From Apostichopus californicus (Eukaryota; Echinodermata; Holothuroidea; Aspidochirotida; Stichopodidae), in contig JAIPMN010000367.1 in the NCBI GenBank assembly GCA_020650975.1, positions 1 to 24,585 on the forward strand: DNA of 24,585 bases, read 5' to 3'. This document shows positions 1-9,300 of the stretch, in pieces. The notes under the pieces are model-generated. The model saw only the letters and a program-made list of their open reading frames with translations, made no database searches and was not told the DNA's origin. A program made the translations under genes and the position numbers. Numbering within the stretch: the stretch's first letter is position 1; each line of letters opens with the position of its first letter.

Positions 1-432
1 ATATATATTTATATGTCAATGCAAAATGCATGATTGAAATGTCTTCTATTGCATATCTGCGATTAGACAGATACATTACATAATAATTGATGGATTTTGA
101 AATCTCTGTTGTGTCAGAAAGAGACATGAACCATTTAAGGAGATCCAAGACCACACGGGCTACTGGTGGTTAACCACTTTAAAAGCTTTGGAGGAAACGC
201 TGTGTGTTATATATTTTCGTTACGTTAGTACTTAGAAATTTGTTTAAAAAAAATTAGGTACACTGGCTAGCTGTTTGTACAGTGGCAAATGCATGTGTAT
301 ATGTAAGCCTACATTTATATATATATAAAGCCAGTACAGAACAATTCTTCTAATATGAAACCTAAGTGGTTAATTTAGTTTCAAAACTCTTTATTAGAAA
401 TACAGGATATTAATATATCCTGGGAAGATGTT
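1..432. other. No gene seen
   Basis: AT-rich sequence with short TA runs (for example 317-328). No splice-bounded open frame or RNA gene was recognised. Confidence 0.6.
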
Positions 433-775
433 AGAGACCAGTGTAGTGATTTCCATGGGTGTCTGGCCTAATGCCCAACATATGAAAACTTCCAGTGAGA
501 GGGTCAGAGACCAGTGTAGTGACTTGCATGGCTGTTTGGCCTACTGCCGAACATCTGGCCACTTCCAGTGAGAGGGTCAGAGACCAGTGTATGACTTGCT
601 TGGCTGTCTGGCCTAATGCCGAACATCTGGCCACTTCCAGTGAGAGGGTCAGAGACCAGTGTAGTCACTTGCACGGCTGTCTTGCCTACTGCCGAATATC
701 TGGCCACTGCCATTAAGAGGGTCAGATGATCTGGCCTAATGCCAAACATCTGGCTACTTCCCATAAGAGGCTCAC
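433..775. repeat. 73-bp tandem repeat, about 4.5 copies
   Basis: The word AGAGACCAG recurs at 433, 506, 579 and 651, so the period is 73, 73 and 72. Each unit carries a GGCCTA(A/C)TGCC core, then ATCTGGCCACTTCCAGTGAG. The last copy (from about 724) is internally deleted and degenerates by 775. Because 73 is not a multiple of three, the short frames on both strands crossing it change register in each unit and are not genes. Confidence 0.93.
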
Positions 776-1714
776 ATGATACCCGCTAACTTGCGATCTA
801 AAGGAGATGACCTCCATATAAGAGAGCAATGCCATGTCATCTGCACATTTACCTGTCCAAATTCCTTGTAAAGGCAACCTGTTGTACGCTTCACTGAAAA
901 TGGCAGACTTGTTTAAGAACTATTTTGTCTTTCAACATGACATTGGTTGGGGTTTCAAAATGTGCTTTTAGTTAAGCTGCACCCTTGGGGTACACTGAAC
1001 TAACTTCAAGCAACTTCAAGAGGGTTTTCCTCTCACTTCCATTTTCCTTGATTTCATAAAACTCATAAGTGACAGGAGAGACATTGTAAATAACTTATTC
1101 TTACGTTATATGCATTGGGAGAGTGTCCTAGCAATGAAGGAATTAACCACAACTAGACTGCAGTGCTTCTGGCAAGGTACAATCGCTTCGTTCGTACATT
1201 TAAAATGTGCAGCAATTCCTATAAAATAGGGCTCCAAATGTTCAAAGTCAGTCACTTACAATTATGCCAACTATTTCTCCCTGATATTCATCGACTCGAT
1301 TCTGTTCACCGACCGAGGGATTGATTTCTGCAAAACTAAGCCTTACGAGTGTCTGGGAACAACACGTTCGAAGCAGTCACCTTCCACAACATTGCAGCAA
1401 CTTTAAAGGAAATGACAGCCCTTGGTTTAACAACTTTTTGCAACCTTTTAAAATCTACCCAGAATTACTCAAAATAAAATTGCATCTGACTATTAAAAAG
1501 AGACATGTAGATATCTAAATGCTCAACTCGTCGGGACAACATGATACTACATTGCTATTGTACTGTCTTGTGACGAGTAATGACTCTAGTCACTCATTCT
1601 CCAACATGAGAAGATTGGAAACGATTTGTGACATTATTTCCCCTTCGAGATCGTACATCAACTCCAGTCACTGGCTCGGCTCAAGTCGGGGAAAATGAGT
1701 GGTAGTGACTCGAC
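776..1714. other. No gene seen
   Basis: Unremarkable intergenic-type sequence. The one open frame (1321-1518, plus strand) resembles no family I know and has no supporting splice or start context. Confidence 0.55.
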
Positions 1715-2272
1715 TCTACTTCAGAGTGAAGCAACTCGACCTCAGAGTAAGGCGACTCGACCTAAGAGTAAGGCGACCCGACCTCAGAGTAAAGCAACTC
1801 GACTTGACCTCAGAGTAAAGCGACCCGACCTCAGAGTAAGGTGACTCAACCTCAGAGTAAGGCAACCCGACCTCAGAGTAAGGCGACCCGACCTCCGAGT
1901 AGGGCGACTCGACCTCAGAGTAAAGTGACTCGACTCGACCTCAGAGTAAAGTGACTCGACTCGACCTCAGAGTAAAGTGACTCGACTCGACCTCAGAGTA
2001 AAGTAACTCGACCTCAGAGTAAAGTGACTCAACCTCAGAGTAAAGCGACTCGACCTCAGATTAAAGCGACTCGACCTCAGATTAAAGCGACTCGACCTCA
2101 GATTAAAGCGACTCAACCTCAGAGTAAAGCGACTCGACCTCAGATTAAAGCGACTCGACCTCAGATTAAAGGGACTCGACCTCAGATTAAAGCGACTTGA
2201 CCCCAGAGTAAAGTGACTCGACTCTACCTCAGAGTAAAGTGACTCCACTCGACCTCAGAGTAAAGTGACTTG
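1715..2272. repeat. 21/26-bp minisatellite (CGACCTCAGAGTAAAG core)
   Basis: About 25 units built on GCGACTCGACCTCAGAGTAA. Most are 21 bp; others are 26 bp, with an extra GACTC giving GACTCGACTCGACC. Variants cluster: CCCGACC near 1780-1900, 26-bp units near 1930-1990, and CAGATTAAA units near 2045-2190. The 21-bp units open a minus-strand frame with a 7-residue periodicity (SSRFNLR-like), which is a product of the repeat length. Confidence 0.95.
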
Positions 2273-2594
2273 TTACAACTTACAGACTTGTTACAACTCT
2301 TGTCAAGGATCATTGTGTAAAAAATGCTTTTGGAAAGTATTAATACTGAATCACACAAGCAGATTACTGTAACAAACTATTGAGTAGCTAATGCTATGAC
2401 TGTTCCTTTAGCCTAGGGTAAACCAATTGTTAAGACTTTTCAACAATACATGACAGTGCAAAACAAAGTGTGTAAAATCACTTTTTAACCCTGCGCTTCA
2501 TAAAATTAAAAACTGACAAACTGAATATCAAATAACATTGCACTTTCAAGCTGATAGTAACACTCAGTACCCAGCCATGACCAAAATTTAAATT

Positions 2595-2612
2595 AAAAAA
2601 AAAAAAAAAAAA
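2595..2612 (+). repeat. A18 homopolymer
   Basis: A run of 18 A on the plus strand, hence poly-T in the sense of the FBXL20 transcript. It is therefore not that gene's poly(A) tail. It could be the tail of an old retroposed copy in plus orientation, but no upstream element was recognised. Confidence 0.8.
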
Positions 2613-2947
2613 CCTTTTCTTGTCTGGAATCTTTCAAATAAAAGTTCTCACTATTACACAAGAATTTTTGATTGACCAATGTGAGCAGGAGCGAGAGACA
2701 AGCACCAGCTCGCTGACAGACAACCTCCTGCGACCCTGGGTCGCTTCAATCTTTGGAAGAGTGTTGTCGAGCGACAATGGAATCCTCTGTCCACAGCTGT
2801 TCAAATTCATGACACGAAAAGCTTCCACCCAAAGCACAAATAGTTTTCCAAACTGCTTCTTCAAAATAAGACTTGTAATGAAAATATTAGCGTAATTAGC
2901 AGCCTGCTCCACTTTTGTTATCCTGGCACAAGAAAAGAGATATCAAG

Positions 2948-3240
2948 TTTAATGATTTGTCCATTCATGCAGCTGCCACCAACAACGAACAGAGATTGCA
3001 GAACCTGTTCCAATAAAATGCCCAATGGGTTTTTTGCTCAGCCTTTCATTATCTGACAACAGTCACAGATCGTTCCCCATGCTTCTAACAACAGGCTCCA
3101 GACTGTGCCAAACAAACTGCTATCAAACTAGCTCAAAGATAAGAAATATATCGACACAGTTTCAACTGGCGGTTTCTAACACAACAGACCAGCAGACGGT
3201 GTGACCACTTGCCCCCTGACGGGGGCGTCCGGGAGGGCCG
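2948..3240 (-). other. Probable 3' UTR of FBXL20
   Basis: Sequence immediately downstream of the stop codon in transcript sense. It is less AT-rich near the stop and contains a GC hairpin at 3211-3226. The first plausible polyadenylation hexamer on the minus strand is ATTAAA at 2948-2953 (plus strand tttaat); no canonical AATAAA was noticed between 2300 and 3240. The real end of the transcript cannot be fixed from sequence. Confidence 0.4.
3211..3226 (-). other. GC-rich hairpin just after the stop codon
   Basis: GCCCCC and GGGGGC flank a four-base loop, giving a perfect 6-bp stem about 14 nt after the TAA. It is striking in an otherwise AT-rich region. It could be a stable 3' UTR structure; there is no U-tract, and this is not a bacterial terminator. 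Confidence 0.6.
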
Positions 3241-3348
3241 TTACAAGATCGAACAACATCTGCAGTATCTGGGCCTCTGGCGACCGTCCGTGTTGGGTGG
3301 AGTCGGAGGTGCAAAGTAAGCGTGGACGTTAACATTTGGGAGTTGTGC
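3241..3348 (-). CDS. FBXL20: FBXL20 terminal coding exon with CaaX box
   Basis: Thirty-five codons plus TAA. It starts A-Q-L-P-N-V-N-V-H-A-Y-F-A-P-P-T-P-P and ends R-Y-C-R-C-C-S-I-L. The CSIL terminus fits a CaaX box with Leu at the last position, a pattern favoured by geranylgeranyltransferase I; FBXL2 is known to be geranylgeranylated through such a box. The two Cys just upstream could be palmitoylated (inference). The acceptor is gttacatttcag|GCA. Confidence 0.96.
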   Translation of the reverse strand, partial: AQLPNVNVHAYFAPPTPPNTDGRQRPRYCRCCSIL

Positions 3349-6300
3349 CTGAAATGTAACAACAAAATATTATTAGTGGTGTGTTATCCTTTTATACATC
3401 CTTTTATTACAAATTTGATTAAAAACTTTATTTTTTGGTCATATCTTCCAAAAGATATGTCTTAGTCGTCACAATATTATTCAGATACATGATGGACTGC
3501 AGAAGTACAATAATTCCATGAATAAAGGGGGGGGGGGGAATATGGTTGTTTAATGTCTCTTAAGGATGATTGGTGTGCTTTTTGTATGTAGAGATCCAGC
3601 CATCCTCACACTTAGATTTGGTGCTTGACACAGTTTGATCCCGACTGTCCCATCTTTACATGAGACTTTCAAATTTACATCTGTAAAACTCAAGAATACT
3701 GTTTGACGTATATGAATCCGATATTCATGTAAAGATATTACTGAATACAGAAAAAAAGAAATTTCCCGAAGTACCGCTAACCGGTAGCTGCTGCCAATTG
3801 TCTGTTCTGGGAGCTGTCTGTTGAACGCACCGCCATATATTAACCCTCTACAGAGTAATGAACACTTCGTTCTTCCGTACCGTATAAGGTAACTGATGAT
3901 CACTGCCTGTTCCTTTACTCAGAGCACAGCCCACTTTAACTTTCAAGTTCATCAGTTTCGGCCCCAAATTTTAATCCCCTTAAAAAATCGCTAGAAGATT
4001 CCGAGTAATTTCGTGGAGGTTCTGAATCTCCAAATTATTTCTAGACATTGAGGAGTGTTAAATTAGAAACTTCAATGTCTCGATGGTGGGGAAACTAACA
4101 CTAAGGGTGGGGGAAAATGCTTTTTGAATTTTGAGCGTTCATGATTTGACATTTTTCAGCATATTTGGGGACGAAACTGATGACTTTTAAAAGAGCGCTG
4201 TGTTCTTTCGTGCGGTCTGAAGTGACTGGCAAATGTCTTCTCTTTCCTCAAACTCACCTCTAGTCTTCTGATGCCAGCCTTTGTTATGAGCTGACAGTCG
4301 TAGAGCTCAATTCTCTGTAACCCATGGCAACCCATCAGATGTTCGAGGGAGGCATCGGTTATCAGAGGACAGTTGTCTAGTTCTATGACTTTGAGTACTT
4401 CTGTTGCACATGCACTGGTACCAATGTGGCGTATACCCTCATCTGTGATGAGTTCACAATGGGATAATGTCTGCAGGGATGAATGATTTCATAAACTGGT
4501 CAACAGGACTCGTTCAGGGAAAGTAAACGACAGGATATATAAAAATTATTAAGTTGTAAAGAGTTTAATGAATAAATGATTCCAATCCAATCTTTCAAAC
4601 TTCTAAGTTGATTCATTATAATGACACATTAATAAATTCCCTCATTATATGGTGTAATAACTTCCTAACTTGACATCACAATAGTTTCAATGAATTCCTG
4701 TTTCTTTTCTTAAATTAAGGTTGTTTTTTTTTCAAGGTTTCACCTTAATTAGCTTCAATCCAGAGGATTATGTGTCCCACAAACTGAATGTAATGTATAA
4801 TTGTTCATTTAGGATCACTTGTCAAATCGTTGAACTTTTTGCCAAATTTCAGCAGTTTACAAGTTAGCCTTCACAAAAACACACACACCTACACCCATGC
4901 CAGCACGATTGCAAATTAGGTTACTGAACCTTCGGCATCATAACCAAAAAGGTTTCTGTAGGGGTTAATTAAGAAAGGGGTTAATTAAGACATGTAATTA
5001 AGAAAGCGAATCTCACCAGGGTTTCTATATTTGGACAGCCGATAGCTAAGTGAATCAGAGATGCATCTGAAATCTGAAGTAAGAAAAAAAGCAAAATAAC
5101 AATTTTATTAAGTTAAGACACAAATATCTGGCAAGGCAATTATGACAAAAAATGTTTTCTACGCAGGTAAATTGCTGCTTCTGTAATCACAATGTGATAT
5201 TCAACCTAAAATGTTGATTCTTATATTTGTATGATTCAATGGATACAAACTTAAGTCTATTTTTACACAAGACCCAATCATTTCTTAATCTTTGTAACTA
5301 CTATATACTGTATACTCTTTACAACAGCTATGAAGTAATTCATCTTGGTTAATAAAAAATACAATCAACTGTTCATCTAATCATTAAAGCTAACACAATA
5401 TTTCAATGGCAGGTCATAATAAAATTTGGTAAGCCCACAAGGCTTGGGGAGATTTGGTTTGATTCGTCCTTCGCAATGAGGTTGCCTGATTCGGCAATCT
5501 TTACACTTCCCCTGAGTTTCAGCGGACATGTGTATGTATTAACAAAGTATCTACCATCTAACCACAAACATAAATCTTGGTGAGATAGTTCTTGTGTTGA
5601 TTTGCCCTTCGCATGAACTTCAACAATCTTTTTACCTTTACACAGTAAGTCAATGTGACTTATCCATTGAGTTAACTGTATGCCACGGAAATCACACACT
5701 AACAGCCCCTTCAGTAGGTCGCGTGAAACCAGACTTGCTTTTAATAGTCAATTTAGGAGACAGTGCTCAGCTATGAACTTGAGGGGAATGTTAATACAGG
5801 GACTCCTTAATAGAAGTAGTAACCTCAACTATGGAAATGATATCAGTTAACAGTTATTTGGAACAGAGTTTTGATGTAAAATGTAAGGAAAGGGGGGGGG
5901 GTGGGGGGGGGTACACCAGCTACATATACTAACCATATCAACAGAAGGCTAATACACCCATTTAAATAGAAATAAACAATGGGGTCGTGTGCATTTACTA
6001 TAAACAATTTTTTCTGGGAACTACTAAAAATTACCAAAAGTTATGTTTTAATCCCTTCATGATCTGTCATGAGCAAAAAGGAAAAGTTTTAATCCCCAAA
6101 ACAGGCTCACACATATTCAAATGGACAAAGTAAAAAACAAAGCCACTGAAAAAATTTGAAAAGTTTGACAACATCTGGAACCCCATAACCTCACACACAG
6201 TACTGTGTTTGAGCTGACAATATTTCAATCACATGTAATATGCAAATTCGGCTAGGCTGAGGTACATGTACTGTGAATGTACTGTAGGCTAAGTGATGAT

Positions 6301-9300
6301 TACTGCAGAAAAGACTAATCTTTGACATATAGTAACCGATCTCTCTTGAGATACGAAACAACTGTTGTAATCTAACAATACACTTTGCGCTCAAACTTCT
6401 GCCCAGAGGGAAACTTAACACTACAAAGTACAACAACGTCCTGTAACGACATAATATTATTATTGGCCTAAATAGATGAATTGATGTTTTTATGTCTCTT
6501 CTAACTTTGGCAACACATACATCTGTAATAGGATGAAATGGAATACTGCTACAGAGTATCAACATAATAACCATACAATTTATATTACTTAAACATTCAT
6601 AATGTAGCTAAACATTTTGTCACCTATGGCATTCCACATAAAATAGTGGTTCCTATAAACTTGGTAAGTTTGGTAATTTATAAGTCTTTTTAATAAATAA
6701 AAAATAAAAAAAAAATAATTGTCTTATGTATCTAAACTAACATAGTGTATTTAACTCAAAGATAAAGTGCTTTGGTGTTTACAGATCTAAGTCTACAATC
6801 TAACTCATCATTCTCGTTGGGACACTGTCTAGACGTGACCTTGGCTTTCTATTGAGAAGGTGTGTCAACTAAATGACACACTGTGATTGGCTTTATAGTT
6901 ACAGGTTGACATAATGGGAGTGACCTTTTAAATGACATTTGAGAGATTAGACCCCTTTTGGAGTGTCTGAGCCTCTAGATGTGACGTGTTACAAAATTCT
7001 CTGGTAAAAGATAAATAATTTTTAAGTTTGGATCGTTAAGTTTTAAGCAAGTGCAATGGGATAAATGATTAACTGTAAAGTAATAAAGTTGTCAACATAA
7101 ATTGATCAAATATAACCATAAAATGCACCAACTGTTGGCAAAAGATTGTCAAACATAAAATGCACAGAGATGCCAAGTTTGGAAAACACTTTCAGACCAA
7201 AAATGAGTAGTTTTTGTTATACTCATTACTTTCATACTTGGTGCTTTCATAATGTCATAACTTTTCCCATAGAAGCTTTAAATGAACTGTTTTCATTCAA
7301 CTATCAATGTAACCAATAAATCATTAGTTGTTTTAATTCAATCATCAATCAAATCAAATATCACAGGCTTGAGCAAGTTATATTGAGGAAAAAATTGTCA
7401 AATCACCACAAAACAATATCAAAGATTTATCAAACATTATATCCTGACTGGATCCAAACCTGTCCACTTAGCCCTAGCTTCTATGCTGCTATTTCTACTG
7501 ACGTCACACAACATTCTCCATCGTCCGAGAAAATAAATAGGTGGCATATAACCCAAAAGAAAAGCACTTTTGAAGAGAGTGACTTAACCTTTCCAGCTAC
7601 TACAATTTGAATTTTTAAAAGGACATCTCTGAAGTTGGCCCCAAATTTGAGCCAGTTAGAATTGCTAATCATTTCCATGAAGTGCTTTGATGGAGATTTT
7701 GAACCTCACAATTTTCTTCTCTTCTTCCTTCAGACAATCGGGCATTTAGGGCAAGCTTGGATAAAAGCTTTGACTGAAGTGAACATTTCTTTTCTTTCTG
7801 TCATTTTTGGGGGCAATTACTGACACAATTTTGAGGTGGAATGGCACAACACACCTAGTGTAGAGCAAAATGTGATGACTGGAACGTTGTTACGATGCAA
7901 AGAAAATCAGAAATATTTCTTACCAGCACGCACTCTTCAAGGTCCATCTTTCTTAACTCTGAGCAGGTCTGATGGATTTGAAAAGAAAAAGAATAGAAAT
8001 ATTAGTTACACACAGAGAAAAAAATCACTGCAGAGGGGAATCCTTGAAAAATAGATTAATATTTCAGGGATAATGTTCATACGCCAATAGGGTCCTGATT
8101 ATTGACCCTTCCCGAAGAATATTCCTAAAAATATTCTTGCCAATTTAACCTGACACTTTAAATTTGTCTTTATTAAATATGCCACAAACTTAATGTTATC
8201 AATATACAAATCAATACACAGAAGCTAGTAGTCTTCATCTATAGAGATTTGACCGTAAGTAACTGACAATGAGACAGATAAACAGCCAGACGGACAGACA
8301 GACAGACAGACACATAACAGCAAAATAAACCAACCAATACACAGAAGCTGGCTATTTTCATCCGCACAGAGTTGACACGACAGAAACTAACAGACAAAGT
8401 GACAGACACAGAACAGAAAGCAAACAAATATAAAACTGAAGCTCAATAAAGAAACATATATTACAAGCAAGCCAAAGAATTGATTTCAAATGCCGAAACT
8501 AACCCTGGCAAGGGCTTGGAATCCACTATCAGAAAACTGACAACAACCAGAGACTTCAAGTGTTCTGAAATCAAAGAAGACAACAAAACAAATAGAGATT
8601 AGCTAAAAAAAAATGAAATTTTATCAAAATTCATTTCAGTTCATTAAGCTGACAGATAAAGTCACAGCATGTGCCATTCTATGGGTTTGGCAACTTCTTT
8701 ATTTTGGAACTCATACATGGGAATTAGATTTTTAATTATTGTGATTGAAGTACATAGCTCAGTTTTTTACAATATGGTACTTACATTATCATCACGCAAT
8801 GGCATGCTGCATGTCTGTTACACAGGCGGAAACTGATCGTGATGCAGGGTAATGTCTAGCCCTATCAATATAAGCTGAATTTCCCCGACTCAACTCTTGC
8901 GTCACATAACTGCCTCACTCATATATGCTAAAGGGACGCAAAAACTGTCCATAAGCCCAAGTTTCCATATTACTATTGCCACTGACCAAAGGAAATTATG
9001 TAATTTCATTCTCCATTGATGACGTGAGAAATTCTGTGACCTCTGTGTTTATTGTGTGATGTTAGTGGTGTAATACCTAGGCCAAGCCTAACTCTGTGTA
9101 AGATGTAGGAGTACAATGCTATCTTCATCAAGGGATTAACTTAAATACCACCTTTTTTTTGGGGGGGGGGGAGAGACTAAATAGGTCATGGCATCGTCAT
9201 GGAAGAGTTCACTGCTATGACTGCTATTCCAACAGAAACATTACTTAAACTGTTACAAAATGGACTAGGGCTGTACCAATTAAGAGACGAAATGCAACCA

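Larger units (their letters stand above)
5074..7923 (-). other. FBXL20 intron (2.85 kb)
   Basis: Contains an isolated open frame at 5403-5780, a G10-T-G9 tract at 5892-5911, and one member of a dispersed repeat pair at 7440-7530. Other open frames (for example 6191-6574 minus, 7383-7610 plus) resemble no family and look random. Confidence 0.85.

Noticed and set aside
431-764. Overlapping short frames on both strands with repeated peptides
   Set aside because: The 73-bp period shifts frame in each unit, so no continuous repeat protein is encoded.
1967-2248. Minus-strand frame with SSRFNLR-type heptads
   Set aside because: A translation of the 21-bp minisatellite; it ends where unit length changes to 26 bp.
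2620-2912. Overlapping 91- and 92-codon frames on opposite strands downstream of the stop codon
   Set aside because: They lie in the probable 3' UTR or flank, and no family similarity or splice support was seen.
6191-6574. 127-codon minus-strand frame in an intron
   Set aside because: Its composition looks like translated AT-rich intron, with no motif, and it has no splice sites linking it to neighbouring exons.
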